Positions 52,175 through 61,891 are shown, counted from the first letter of the stretch. The stretch is 64,000 nucleotides of DNA from an uncultured Pelagibacteraceae bacterium (GCA_902557775.1 CACEBD010000003.1:1-64000), one strand, 5' to 3'. Translations and numbers: made by a program. The notes: generated from the sequence alone by a model not told the origin.

Positions 52175-53038
52175 ATGCAATTTTTATATAAAATACCAGG
52201 TTATATTCTTCTATTATTTGGTGGATTTTGTTTAAGCTGGGGAGGATTTATAATTAGATCTTTTGAAGAGGCAAGTATCTGGCAAATATTATTTCTTAGA
52301 TCATTTTTTTTCCTTTTAGCTTTAATAGCTTTTCTTTTGGTAACTTATAAAAAAAATACCTTTAATATTATTAAAGAGTCTGGCCTTCCAGGACTATTAG
52401 GTGGTTTTGTTTTATCATTTAGCTTTGTTGCTTTTGTAGTTGCGATGAGCAATACAACAGTAGCAAACGTCGTTTTTATTATAAGCACCCAAACTATGTT
52501 TCTGGCAATATTTGGCTACTTTTATTTAAAAGAAAAAGTTTCTTTAATCGGTTTAATATCAATCTTTCTTGCGATGAGTGGTATTATTATAATGGTTGGT
52601 GACTCTATTTCAGGTGGATCACTATTCGGAAATATAGTGGCATTAGCAATCCCAATAAATTTCGCGATTTTAGTAATGATAATTAGAAAAAATACCAAAG
52701 TTGATATGGTTCCGGCAATTTTTTATTCTGGAATATTTAGTTTGATTTACGGTTTTTTCTTAGCAGAGTCCTTTGAATTCACCCAACATGATCTATGGAT
52801 GGGTTTTCTTCTTGGAGTTCCGCAATTAGCAGTTAGCTTTATTTGTATAACAATCGGATCAAGAACAGTTGAGTCAGCTTCAGTTGGAATTTTGATGTTG
52901 ATGGAAACTTTATGTGCGCCTCTTTGGGTATGGTTATTTTTAAATGAAATTCCTCCAATTAGTGTATTTATAGGTGGCGCAGTCATTATTTCGGCAATAA
53001 TATTGAAGGGTTTTGATAAAAAACATAGCAAGACTTGA
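52175..53038 (+). CDS. EamA/DMT family transporter
   Basis: A 287-residue, ten-helix DMT transporter with two EamA repeats; the region CLSWGGFIIRSFEEASIWQIL resembles S-adenosylmethionine or amino-metabolite exporters of this superfamily but substrate cannot be assigned. Its last codons carry the likely -35 box of the gcv promoter. Confidence 0.85.
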   Translation: MQFLYKIPGYILLLFGGFCLSWGGFIIRSFEEASIWQILFLRSFFFLLALIAFLLVTYKKNTFNIIKESGLPGLLGGFVLSFSFVAFVVAMSNTTVANVVFIISTQTMFLAIFGYFYLKEKVSLIGLISIFLAMSGIIIMVGDSISGGSLFGNIVALAIPINFAILVMIIRKNTKVDMVPAIFYSGIFSLIYGFFLAESFEFTQHDLWMGFLLGVPQLAVSFICITIGSRTVESASVGILMLMETLCAPLWVWLFLNEIPPISVFIGGAVIISAIILKGFDKKHSKT

Positions 53039-53064
53039 ATAATTTGCATTTGACTTTTTACTGT
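53035..53064 (+). promoter_or_regulatory. Predicted gcvTHP promoter
   Basis: TTGAAT (53035-53040), 18-bp spacer, TACTGT (53059-53064). The -35 box overlaps the stop codon of the upstream gene. The predicted start, near 53071, is at the 5' edge of the glycine riboswitch. Confidence 0.45.
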
Positions 53065-53071
53065 ATTTAGA

Positions 53072-53226
53072 GGAGAGTCCTTTGCGTAACGGGAGAGACC
53101 ATTTAGGCGCCGAAGGAGCAACCACCCCGGAAACTCTCAGGCAAAAGGACCGTTACCGTAATAACTCTGGAAAGCAGGCAAAAGCCTCACCGAAGGATTA
53201 AATCTCTCAGGTACATAGACAGATGG
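53072..53226 (+). ncRNA. Tandem glycine riboswitch upstream of gcvT
   Basis: Two glycine aptamers in series. The first has GGAGAGACC, GGCGCCGAAGGAGCAA and AACTCTCAGGCAAAAGGACCG, closed by TAACGG/CCGTTA. The second has ACTCTGGAAAGC, AGCCTCACCGAAGG and ATCTCTCAGGTACATAGACAG. These are the classical gcvT-type motifs. Downstream, AGAGTTATT just before the gcvT ATG is complementary to AATAACTCT at the entry to aptamer 2, suggesting control of translation rather than termination (no terminator is seen). Confidence 0.95.
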
Positions 53227-53244
53227 GGTTAGATAAGAGTTATT

Positions 53245-54339
53245 ATGGAAGTACAAAAAACAGCTTTATACAATTATCATAAAAATTTAGGAGCAAAGTT
53301 TGTTCCGTTTGCTGGCTACGAAATGCCTATTCAATATAAAGATGGTATTGTTAAAGAACATATTTCTACAAGAACACACGCTGGATTTTTTGATGTCTCA
53401 CATATGGGGCAATTTTTTTTAGAAGGGGACGAAACATTAATAGAGTCATTAGAGAAAATTATACCAGCAGATTTAAAAAATTTGAAAATTAATCATTCAA
53501 AATATTCTTTTTTACTTAATTACGAAGGCGGAATAATTGATGATTTAATTATTACGAGAACAGAAAAAGGTTTTTGTATAATCTTAAACGCAGCTTGTAA
53601 GGAAAATGATATAAAACAAATTTCTCAATTTTTAAAAAAACATCATAAACATCTTTTAAACAACGATTTATCTTTAATAGCGTTACAGGGACCTAAATCT
53701 GTAGAGATTTTAGAAAAATTAATTCCGGGCGTTGCTAATTTAAAATTTATGACAGGAAACAATTTTGAGTATGAAGGTGAAAATCTATATGTAACAAGAT
53801 CTGGGTACACAGGTGAAGATGGTTTTGAAATTTCAATTTCAAACACAAAAGTTGAAAAGCTTATTGATTACTTAATTTCAAATGAAGTTAAACCGATAGG
53901 TTTAGGAGCTAGAGATACATTAAGATTAGAAGCAGGTCTGTGTTTATATGGTCATGATTTAAATGAAAAAATAAATCCAGTAGAGGCTAATTTAAAATGG
54001 GCTATAGCAAAAAAAAGGAAAGAAGTAGGTGGCTTTAATGGATGGGAAAAAATAAAAAATTTATTAGCTAACGGAAGTGAAAAAATTAGAGTTGGCATAA
54101 AACCAGATGGAAAAGTTATAGCTAGAGAAAATACGAAAATCTTTTCGTCAGACAATAATGAAATAGGATTCGTTACTAGCGGCACTTTTGGTCCAAGTGT
54201 GAACGCTCCAGTTGCAATGGGATATGTTAAATCAGAATTTTCTGAAGTAGGTACATCTATTCAGCTTGAAGTAAGAGGAAAAAAATATGGGGGTAAGATT
54301 TCTGAACTTCCATTTTATAAAAAAAGTTATGTTAAATAA
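53245..54339 (+). CDS. gcvT: Glycine cleavage system T protein (aminomethyltransferase)
   Basis: A 364-residue GcvT. The N-terminal FVPFAGYEMPIQYKDGIVKEH and FDVSHMGQ, then GYTGEDGFEIS and GLGARDTLRLEAGLCLYGHDL, are family signatures; the catalytic Asp is in the GARDTLR region. It transfers the methylene group of glycine from H protein to tetrahydrofolate, releasing ammonia. Translation begins 5 nt after a weak AAGAG ribosome-binding site that can be masked by the riboswitch. gcvH follows after 12 bp. Confidence 0.96.
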   Translation: MEVQKTALYNYHKNLGAKFVPFAGYEMPIQYKDGIVKEHISTRTHAGFFDVSHMGQFFLEGDETLIESLEKIIPADLKNLKINHSKYSFLLNYEGGIIDDLIITRTEKGFCIILNAACKENDIKQISQFLKKHHKHLLNNDLSLIALQGPKSVEILEKLIPGVANLKFMTGNNFEYEGENLYVTRSGYTGEDGFEISISNTKVEKLIDYLISNEVKPIGLGARDTLRLEAGLCLYGHDLNEKINPVEANLKWAIAKKRKEVGGFNGWEKIKNLLANGSEKIRVGIKPDGKVIARENTKIFSSDNNEIGFVTSGTFGPSVNAPVAMGYVKSEFSEVGTSIQLEVRGKKYGGKISELPFYKKSYVK

Positions 54340-54351
54340 GGGGAAACAAAT

Positions 54352-54732
54352 ATGAGTGAAAAAAAATTTTCTAAAAAACATGAATGGGTTTCACTAGATG
54401 GAGACCTTGCTACAGTAGGAATAACTAAGCATGCAACAGAAATGCTCGGTGACATTGTTTTTGTGGAGGTTCCTGATGCAGGTAAAGCTGTAGAAAAAGA
54501 AGGTCAAGCAGCTGTTGTAGAGTCTACTAAAGCCGCAAGTGATGTTTATTCTCCTATTTCTGGAGAAATTACTGAGGGAAATAAAGCCATTGCAGATGAT
54601 CCCGGGAGCGTAAATACTGACCCTGAAGGTGCTAGCTGGTTTTTTAAATTAAAGATCAAAGATAAAGGTGAGTATGACTCCCTAATGTCAAAAGACGAAT
54701 ATGATAAATTTTGTAAGGAGAATCCAAGCTAA
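54352..54732 (+). CDS. gcvH: Glycine cleavage system H protein
   Basis: A 126-residue lipoyl carrier protein. The lipoylated lysine is Lys60 in [14 protein letters not shown]. The family start [21 protein letters not shown] is intact. It shuttles the aminomethyl group between P, T and L proteins. GGGG precedes the ATG as a ribosome-binding site; gcvP begins on the next base after the stop. Confidence 0.97.
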   Translation: MSEKKFSKKHEWVSLDGDLATVGITKHATEMLGDIVFVEVPDAGKAVEKEGQAAVVESTKAASDVYSPISGEITEGNKAIADDPGSVNTDPEGASWFFKLKIKDKGEYDSLMSKDEYDKFCKENPS

Positions 54733-57600
54733 ATGATTGACGATAATTCAAAAGAATTTATTAAAAGACATATTGGTCCTTCTGAGGAAGATCAGTCCAA
54801 AATGTTGCAATATGTTGGGTATAAATCATTAGAGGATCTAATGAGCAATACTGTTCCAGAAAAAATCTTATTAAAAGATGATCTTAAAATCGATCAGCCA
54901 ATGTCTGAGAACGATGCTCTAAAAAAATTAAAATCTATATCTAAAAAAAATAAAATCTTTAAAAATTTTATTGGAATGGGATACTATAATTCTATTACAC
55001 CTAATGTAATTCTTAGAAATATTTTAGAAAATCCAGGATGGTATACATCTTATACACCTTACCAACCTGAAGTGGCGCAAGGTCGTCTTGAAATGCTTTT
55101 AAATTTTCAACAATCAATAATTGATTTAACGGGCATGGATATAGCCAATGCTTCTTTGTTAGATGAAGCTACAGCAACAGCAGAGGCAGTAGGATTAAGC
55201 CAGAGATTAGATAAGACTAATTCAAAAAAAATATTTATTTCAAGCAATTGCAATCCTCAGACAATTGATCTCATAAAGACTAGAACAAATCCTTTTGGTT
55301 TAGAATTGATCATTGGTGATGAAAAAAAAGAACTTTCAAAATTTAATGAGGATATAATTTGCGGTGTTTTATCTTATCCGGGAACTTTAGGTGAAATAAA
55401 CGATCCTAGTGAGAGCATCAGTCAAATTCACAAAAAAAATGGAAAAGCTATTTTGGTTTGTGACTTATTGGCTTTAGCAAGATTGAAAACTCCAGCTGAA
55501 CTTGGAGCTGACATTGCCGTCGGTAGTGCTCAAAGATTTGGTATCCCAATGGGTTACGGCGGGCCTCATGCTGCATTTTTTGCTACAAAAGAGGAATTTA
55601 AAAGATCAATGCCAGGTAGAATAATAGGCGTTTCAAAAGATAGACATGGAAAAAAAGCTTATAGACTTTCTTTACAAACTAGGGAGCAACACATTCGAAG
55701 AGATAAAGCAACAAGCAATATTTGTACTGCTCAAGCTTTATTGGCTATCATTTCTGCTGCTTTTGCAATTTATCATGGACCTGAAGGAATACTTAAAATT
55801 GCGAATAGAACATCTAAATTAGCAAAAATCTTTGCTGACAATATTAAAGCAAGCGGTTATAAAATTTTATCAGATCATTTCTTCGATACAGTTACGATTA
55901 AAACCAATGAAAAAACAAATCCTATTTTTGAGGCTGCACTAAAAGAGAATATAAACCTCAGAAAAGTTGATAAAGAACATTTATCTGTTGCGTTTGATGA
56001 AGCAAAAAAACTTGATGATGTTAACTTATTGTTAAAAATATTTGGAATATCTAAAGTAATTAAACAAGACGTTAAGGTTGAACTAGATAATCTTCCAAAA
56101 AATCTTTTAAGAACTTCAAAATACTTAACTCATCCAGTTTTTAATAAATACCATTCTGAAACTGAGATGCTAAGATATCTAAAGAAACTAGAAGATTGTG
56201 ATATTGCACTTAATAGATCAATGATTGCTTTAGGATCTTGTACAATGAAACTAAATGCAACAGCAGAATTAATTCCAATTACCTGGAAAGAGTTTTCACT
56301 TCCACATCCTTTTGTTCCTACAAATCAAATGGAGGGTTACAAGATTCTTTTTAATGATCTAATAAACGATCTGAAAGAAATTACTGGATATGACGCAGTT
56401 TCTTTACAGCCTAACTCTGGGGCTCAAGGAGAGTATGCTGGTCTAATGACTATAAGAAAATTCCATAGAAATAATAAACAAGAAAATCGTAACGTTTGTC
56501 TAATTCCAGACTCAGCTCATGGAACTAATCCAGCAAGCGCCCAAATGTGCGGGATGAAAGTGGTTGTAGTTAATTGTGACGACGATGGAAACGTGGACAT
56601 AGACGACCTTAAAAATAAAGCTGAAAAACACTCAAAAGATTTAGCTGCTTTAATGGTTACTTACCCCTCTACTCATGGAGTATTTGAAGAAAAAATCATG
56701 GATATTTGTGAAGTAATTCATAAGCACGGCGGACAAGTTTATATGGATGGAGCAAATTTAAACGCACTTGTAGGTGTTGCAAAACCAGGGAAATTTGGAC
56801 CAGATGTTTGTCATATTAATTTACATAAAACATTTTGTATACCGCACGGTGGAGGCGGACCAGGAATGGGCCCAATCGCTTGCGCTAAGCATCTAGCTGA
56901 TTTTTTACCAACACATGAAATTATTAAAGAGGCAGGCCCTAAAAATGGAATGGGAGCTGTATCAGCTGCACCTTGGGGTAGTTCAAGCATACTTCCAATA
57001 TCCTGGATGTATATAAAGATGATGGGTGCTGAAGGATTGAAAAAAGCCTCACAAGTTTCAATTTTAAATGCAAATTACATTTCAAAAAAATTATCCAAAG
57101 ATTACAAAGTTCTTTATACTGGTAAAAATGGAAATGTTGCACATGAATGCATAATTGATATCCGACCAATAAAAGCAAGTTCAGGAATCTCTGAGGAGGA
57201 TTTAGCAAAAAGACTGATTGACTTTGGCTACCATGCTCCAACAATGTCGTGGCCTGTTGCTGGTACAATTATGATTGAGCCAACTGAAAGTGAAAATTTG
57301 GAGGAGATTGATAAATTTTGTAATGCACTTATAAAAATTAAAAAAGAAATTAATTTAGTGGAGTCATCAAAGTTTGACAAAATAGATAATCCGCTGAAAA
57401 ACGCACCTCATACTTATGTCGAATTAGCTGCCAGTGAGTGGAAGCATGCTTACTCAAGAGAAGAAGCAGCTTTTCCCACTGAGTATGTAAAAAATAATAA
57501 ATATTGGGCACCAGTTGCTAGAGTAGATAATGTTTTTGGAGATAGAAATTTAGTATGTTCATGTCCTTCAATGGATGAATATAAAGATGAAGCTGCTTAA
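54733..57600 (+). CDS. gcvP: Glycine dehydrogenase (decarboxylating), P protein
   Basis: A 955-residue single-chain P protein, fused as in E. coli rather than split in two. The PLP lysine is Lys699 in NLHKTFCIPHGGGGPG. It decarboxylates glycine and passes the aminomethyl group to the lipoyl arm of GcvH. The L protein (lipoamide dehydrogenase) is shared and encoded elsewhere. The next gene starts 9 bp later on the same strand, so the riboswitch may also affect the lipid genes downstream. Confidence 0.97.
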   Translation: MIDDNSKEFIKRHIGPSEEDQSKMLQYVGYKSLEDLMSNTVPEKILLKDDLKIDQPMSENDALKKLKSISKKNKIFKNFIGMGYYNSITPNVILRNILENPGWYTSYTPYQPEVAQGRLEMLLNFQQSIIDLTGMDIANASLLDEATATAEAVGLSQRLDKTNSKKIFISSNCNPQTIDLIKTRTNPFGLELIIGDEKKELSKFNEDIICGVLSYPGTLGEINDPSESISQIHKKNGKAILVCDLLALARLKTPAELGADIAVGSAQRFGIPMGYGGPHAAFFATKEEFKRSMPGRIIGVSKDRHGKKAYRLSLQTREQHIRRDKATSNICTAQALLAIISAAFAIYHGPEGILKIANRTSKLAKIFADNIKASGYKILSDHFFDTVTIKTNEKTNPIFEAALKENINLRKVDKEHLSVAFDEAKKLDDVNLLLKIFGISKVIKQDVKVELDNLPKNLLRTSKYLTHPVFNKYHSETEMLRYLKKLEDCDIALNRSMIALGSCTMKLNATAELIPITWKEFSLPHPFVPTNQMEGYKILFNDLINDLKEITGYDAVSLQPNSGAQGEYAGLMTIRKFHRNNKQENRNVCLIPDSAHGTNPASAQMCGMKVVVVNCDDDGNVDIDDLKNKAEKHSKDLAALMVTYPSTHGVFEEKIMDICEVIHKHGGQVYMDGANLNALVGVAKPGKFGPDVCHINLHKTFCIPHGGGGPGMGPIACAKHLADFLPTHEIIKEAGPKNGMGAVSAAPWGSSSILPISWMYIKMMGAEGLKKASQVSILNANYISKKLSKDYKVLYTGKNGNVAHECIIDIRPIKASSGISEEDLAKRLIDFGYHAPTMSWPVAGTIMIEPTESENLEEIDKFCNALIKIKKEINLVESSKFDKIDNPLKNAPHTYVELAASEWKHAYSREEAAFPTEYVKNNKYWAPVARVDNVFGDRNLVCSCPSMDEYKDEAA

Positions 57601-57609
57601 TCTCTTTTA

Positions 57610-58836
57610 ATGAAAATCGCTGTTATCGGCTCAGGTATTTCAGGATTATCTTCCGCATATTTTCTCTCAAAAAAATATAAAGTTGATTTATACGAAAAAG
57701 AAGATCACTTTGGAGGTCATTCTTTTACCTACGAGATAAAAGAAGGCGATAAGATTGTCCCAGTAGATCTAGGCTTTATTGTTTTTAATGAGGTTACTTA
57801 TCCAAATTTAGTAAATTTTTTTAATGAATTAAAAGTTCCTTATGAAAAAAGCGACATGTCATTTTCTGTATCAATTAAGAATAGCAATGTTGAATATAGC
57901 GGAAGTGGTTTAGGAGGTATTTTTGCTAATAAATTAAATCTTCTTAATTTAAAGTTTTTATATATGATTAGTGAAATAATTTCATTTTATAAAACTGCTC
58001 CAAATTTACTTAAAAGTGAAATTAAAGAAGAGACTCTTGGAAATTTTCTTAATAAAAAAAAGTTATCAAAATACTTCATCGAATATCACTTAATTCCCAT
58101 GGTTGCTGCTATCTGGTCAATGCCATTTAATAAAGCAAAGGAAATGCCATTAAAATTTTTTTTAAATTTTTTTACTAATCATGGTTTATTTAAATTTAAA
58201 AATAGACCGCAATGGTACACAGTTTCAAATAGAAGTAGAGCTTATGTAAAAAAAATAACAGATAAAATTAGTGGAGAAATATTTAAAAATTATAAAGTGG
58301 ATAAGTTAATTAGAAGCGATGACAATATCAGGGTAATTATTGGCAATGAATATGTTGACTATGATCAAGTAGTTCTAGCTTCCCATGCAGACCAAAGTTT
58401 AAGAATGATAGAAAAACCAACGGAACAAGAAAAAAATATATTGGAAAAATTTAATTACGTGAAGAATGAGGCTTATTTACATACTGATAAGAGATTAATG
58501 CCTAACAATAAAAGGGCCTGGTCTAGTTGGAATTCTGTTTCAGATGGAGAAAAGACATGTATTACCTATTGGTTAAATAAACTACAAAATTTAGATACAT
58601 CTAAAGACTATTTTTTAACTTTAAACCCTATTTGTAAAATTAACGAAAATTCTGTTATAAAAAAAGTTGATTTTACACACCCATATTTGAATTCAAAGAA
58701 TACCGCACTTCAAAAAGATCTAAGATTAATACAAGGAAAAAAAAGAACTTGGTTTTGTGGAAGTTATTTTGGTTACGGATTTCATGAAGATGGATTAAAA
58801 TCATCTATAGATTTGATAAATAACTTTAAAATTTGA
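57610..58836 (+). CDS. FAD-dependent amine-oxidase-like protein (COG2907 type)
   Basis: A 408-residue flavoprotein: MKIAVIGSGISGLSSAYFLSK (dinucleotide fold), EKEDHFGGHSFTYEI and VDLGFIVFNEVTYPNL follow as in the COG2907 subgroup of amine-oxidase-like proteins. GSYFGYGFHEDGLKSS closes the FAD site. This subgroup regularly occurs beside DUF1365 and cyclopropane synthase genes, as here. The substrate is likely a lipid, but the reaction is not established from sequence. Confidence 0.85.
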   Translation: MKIAVIGSGISGLSSAYFLSKKYKVDLYEKEDHFGGHSFTYEIKEGDKIVPVDLGFIVFNEVTYPNLVNFFNELKVPYEKSDMSFSVSIKNSNVEYSGSGLGGIFANKLNLLNLKFLYMISEIISFYKTAPNLLKSEIKEETLGNFLNKKKLSKYFIEYHLIPMVAAIWSMPFNKAKEMPLKFFLNFFTNHGLFKFKNRPQWYTVSNRSRAYVKKITDKISGEIFKNYKVDKLIRSDDNIRVIIGNEYVDYDQVVLASHADQSLRMIEKPTEQEKNILEKFNYVKNEAYLHTDKRLMPNNKRAWSSWNSVSDGEKTCITYWLNKLQNLDTSKDYFLTLNPICKINENSVIKKVDFTHPYLNSKNTALQKDLRLIQGKKRTWFCGSYFGYGFHEDGLKSSIDLINNFKI

Positions 58837-59594
58837 TGAATTCTTGCATTTACAACGGTGAAGTAACTCATACAAGATTTAAACCTGTAAGACATTTTTT
58901 AAAATATAAAACTTTTTCATTTTTAATTGATCTAGATGAAATCAATCAATTAGACAGTTCAATTAATATCTTCTCTCATAATAAATTTAACATTTTTAGC
59001 TTTTACGATAAAGATCATGGAGAACGTGACGGAAGTGATTTAAAAGAGTGGGTTCTTAAAAATATAAGTAAGTTCAATATAAAAGGTGAAATAAATAAAG
59101 TTAAAATACTTTGTTATCCAAGAATTTTTGGCTATGTGTTCAACCCTTTAAGTATTTTTTACTGCTACGAGGATAATCAATTAAAGGCAATTTTTTATGA
59201 AGTAAAAAATACTTTTAATGAGCAGCACACATATATTTTTAAAATTAAAGATAATGAAGAAATAGCTCAAAAATGCAAAAAAAAGTTTTACGTTTCACCA
59301 TTTATGGACATGGAAACTTACTATAATTTTAAATTACTTAACCCCAGTGATAAACTCTCAGTCTTTATAAAACAAACGGACTCGAAAGGAACAGTTTTAA
59401 CAGCTACCCAAACAGGAGAAAGAAAAGAATTCAGCCCAAAACAACTCATGCTTAACTTTTTTAAGTATCCCTTAATGACAATTAAAATTTTTAGTTCGAT
59501 ACATTTTGAAGCATTACTTTTATGGAAAAAAGGGGCAATATACAGAAAAAGAAATACTAAATTAAAAAATAATTTAAGTTACGAGGAATATTAA
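58833..59594 (+). CDS. DUF1365 family protein
   Basis: A 253-residue protein of the DUF1365 family: NGEVTHTRFKPVRHFLKYKTFSFLIDLDE at the N-terminus, CYPRIFGYVFNPLSIFYCY in the middle and KKFYVSPFMDMETYYNF later are the family blocks. Function is unassigned in general; it co-occurs with the flavoprotein upstream (4-nt overlap) and the CFA synthase downstream (1-nt overlap), implying a lipid-linked pathway. Confidence 0.9.
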   Translation: MMNSCIYNGEVTHTRFKPVRHFLKYKTFSFLIDLDEINQLDSSINIFSHNKFNIFSFYDKDHGERDGSDLKEWVLKNISKFNIKGEINKVKILCYPRIFGYVFNPLSIFYCYEDNQLKAIFYEVKNTFNEQHTYIFKIKDNEEIAQKCKKKFYVSPFMDMETYYNFKLLNPSDKLSVFIKQTDSKGTVLTATQTGERKEFSPKQLMLNFFKYPLMTIKIFSSIHFEALLLWKKGAIYRKRNTKLKNNLSYEEY

Positions 59595-60784
59595 TGAGTT
59601 TAATAAAAATTTCAGAAAGATTCGTCCTAAATAAATTGAAAAAAATCTCACAAGGAAATCTTAAGCTCATAAATTATGATGGAAAAGTTTTTCATTTTGG
59701 TGACTTAGAGAGTAAACTATCTTCAGATATCAAGATTAATAAACCTAATTTTTACCTAAATGTTATTATGGGTGGAAGCTCAGCTTTAGGTGAGGCTCAC
59801 ATGAAAAAAGATTTTTATTCCTCAAATTTAACAAATTTAATTGAACTTACAGCGAGAAATATTAATACAATCTATTCTTTTTCAGGAAGTTTAAAATTAC
59901 AAAAAATCAAAAATTTTTTAAAAAAAATATTTGCATCAAATACAAAATCTAAAAGTAAAAAATATATTTCAAAACACTATGATTTAGGGAATGAATTTTT
60001 TTCGTCATGGCTTGATAAATCTCTTACTTATTCCAGTGCAGTCTATAAAAACGAGAAAGATGATTTAGAAATCGCTCAAAGAAATAAATTTCAAGAGCTT
60101 ATAAATTTAATGAATATTAAAGATGGAAACAAGGTTTTAGAGATAGGGTGTGGTTGGGGCGGATTTGCTGAATTTTTAGCTAAAAATTATGATGTGAGTG
60201 TAGACTGTATCACAATTTCTAAAAATCAATATGAGTTTACTAAAAAGAAGATTTTCAATTCAGGGCTAAACAATAAAGTTAATGTTAAATTTTTAGATTA
60301 CAGAGATCTAAAGGAAAAATATGATCACGTAGCTTCGATAGAAATGATAGAAGCTGTTGGTGAAAAATACATGGATCAATATTTTGGTACAATTAAAAAT
60401 GTTCTTAATTATGGGGGAACTGCTGCAATCCAAGGCATCGTGATAAAAGATGACTTATTTGAAAGATATAGAGCAAATGAGGATTTTATTCAAAAATATA
60501 TATTTCCAGGTGGGTTTTTACCCTCAATTAAATTTATGGAGAATATAATTAAAAAAAATGATCTTAAACTGGAAAAAATTAATACATATTCCGACGATTA
60601 TGCCAGAACTTTAGCAACTTGGAGAAAAAATTTTTTAGGTGCTTGGGAAAAAATTAGCCCACTTGGTTTTGATGAATATTTCAAGCGTATGTGGGAATTT
60701 TACTTATCTTATTGTGAAGGCGGTTTTAAATCTAGAAACATTAACTTGATTCAATTCTCCATGTCTAATAGATATTTGTCATGA
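59594..60784 (+). CDS. cfa: Cyclopropane-fatty-acyl-phospholipid synthase family methyltransferase
   Basis: A 396-residue SAM-dependent methyltransferase of the CFA synthase family. Residues 1-110 are the divergent lipid-binding N-domain. KYISKHYDLGNEFFSSWLD, then LEIGCGWGGFAEFLA (SAM motif I), EMIEAVGEKYMDQYF and the bicarbonate-site region are conserved. It may make cyclopropane or other methylated fatty acids. It consumes SAM, whose level is sensed at metY. The context with COG2907 and DUF1365 suggests methyl-branched or furan-type products rather than simple CFA. Confidence 0.88.
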   Translation: MSLIKISERFVLNKLKKISQGNLKLINYDGKVFHFGDLESKLSSDIKINKPNFYLNVIMGGSSALGEAHMKKDFYSSNLTNLIELTARNINTIYSFSGSLKLQKIKNFLKKIFASNTKSKSKKYISKHYDLGNEFFSSWLDKSLTYSSAVYKNEKDDLEIAQRNKFQELINLMNIKDGNKVLEIGCGWGGFAEFLAKNYDVSVDCITISKNQYEFTKKKIFNSGLNNKVNVKFLDYRDLKEKYDHVASIEMIEAVGEKYMDQYFGTIKNVLNYGGTAAIQGIVIKDDLFERYRANEDFIQKYIFPGGFLPSIKFMENIIKKNDLKLEKINTYSDDYARTLATWRKNFLGAWEKISPLGFDEYFKRMWEFYLSYCEGGFKSRNINLIQFSMSNRYLS

Positions 60785-61305
60785 AAAAATTTGTAGGACT
60801 ATTATTACTAATTTTAACAACAGGATGTGCAAACAAAATGAAACCAACTGATTTTAAAGATCAAAAACCAAGACTAGTGATCGAAAATTATTTATCTGGC
60901 AATGTAAAAGCTTGGGGAGTATTACAGAATAGATCTGGAAAAGTTACAAGACAATTTAAAGCTGATTTAAATGGAAAATGGGATGGATCAAATTTAATTT
61001 TAGACGAAGTTTTTGATTGGAGTGATGGTGAAAGACAAACGCGTCAATGGACAATAAAGAAAATAGACGAACATAATTATGAAGGAACAGCCTCAGATGT
61101 AGTTGGGATAGCAAAAGGGTATTCATATGGTCCAGCTTTTAAATTTGAATATGTATTACTTGTGCCAGTTAAAGGCAAAAATATTAAAATTACTTTTGAC
61201 GATTGGATTTTTATGCAAGATGAACGAGTAGCTATTAACAGAGCAACAATGACTAAATTTGGAATTAAAGTTGCAGAATTAACAGTAATGTTTATAAAGG
61301 ACTAA
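60781..61305 (+). CDS. DUF3833 lipoprotein
   Basis: A 174-residue lipoprotein (MKKFVGLLLLILTTGC, lipobox TTGC, Cys16) of the DUF3833 family: YLSGNVKAWGVLQNRSGKVTRQF and EVFDWSDGERQTRQWTI are typical, with a lipocalin-like beta-rich body. It overlaps the CFA synthase by 4 nt. Members are found with the flavoprotein/DUF1365/CFA set and may bind lipids at the envelope; role unproved. Confidence 0.87.
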   Translation: MKKFVGLLLLILTTGCANKMKPTDFKDQKPRLVIENYLSGNVKAWGVLQNRSGKVTRQFKADLNGKWDGSNLILDEVFDWSDGERQTRQWTIKKIDEHNYEGTASDVVGIAKGYSYGPAFKFEYVLLVPVKGKNIKITFDDWIFMQDERVAINRATMTKFGIKVAELTVMFIKD

Positions 61306-61306
61306 T

Positions 61307-61891
61307 ATGTTTGAATTGCCAAAATTAGATTACTCTAACACAGCTCTTTCTCCAATTATGTCAGAGCAAACTTTAGACTTACACCATGGTAAGCATCACC
61401 AAACATATATAACAAATTTAAATAATTTTATTAAAAATACAGAATATGAAAAATTATCTTTAGAAGAAGTAATAACTAAATCTTCTAAAGAAAATAAACC
61501 TGGGATATTTAATAATGCTAGTCAACATTGGAATCACAACCTTTTTTGGAAATGTATGAAACCAAATGGTGGAGGAAAGTTACCATCAAAACTTGAAAAT
61601 AAGATTAATGCTGACTTCGGTAATTTTGAAAAGTTCAGAGAAGAATTTATAAAAGCTGGAACTACTCAATTTGGTTCAGGTTGGTGCTGGTTATCTATAA
61701 AAAGTGATAAATTAGTTGTAACTAAAACTCCTAACGCTGAAAACCCTCTAATCCATGGTATGAAACCAATACTTGGTTGTGATGTTTGGGAGCATTCATA
61801 CTATTTAGACTATAAAAACAAAAGACCAGCTTATTTAGAAAATTTTTTTGATAAATTAATCAATTGGGATTTCGTTGATTCTAATCTTTAA
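61307..61891 (+). CDS. sodB: Iron superoxide dismutase
   Basis: A 194-residue Fe-type superoxide dismutase. The metal ligands are His26, His77, Asp159 and His163, and Gln73 in ASQHWNH marks the Fe rather than Mn class. The N-terminus MFELPKLDYSNTALSPIMSE is intact with no signal peptide, so it is cytosolic. One base separates it from the DUF3833 gene, which ties an oxidative-stress enzyme to the lipid-modification genes. Confidence 0.96.
   Translation: MFELPKLDYSNTALSPIMSEQTLDLHHGKHHQTYITNLNNFIKNTEYEKLSLEEVITKSSKENKPGIFNNASQHWNHNLFWKCMKPNGGGKLPSKLENKINADFGNFEKFREEFIKAGTTQFGSGWCWLSIKSDKLVVTKTPNAENPLIHGMKPILGCDVWEHSYYLDYKNKRPAYLENFFDKLINWDFVDSNL

Noticed and set aside
52747-53121. Minus-strand ORF reaching into the gcvT leader
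   Set aside because: It overlaps the EamA gene and the glycine riboswitch, whose structure explains the sequence.
56939-57268. Minus-strand ORF inside gcvP
   Set aside because: It is an antisense shadow of a highly conserved gene.
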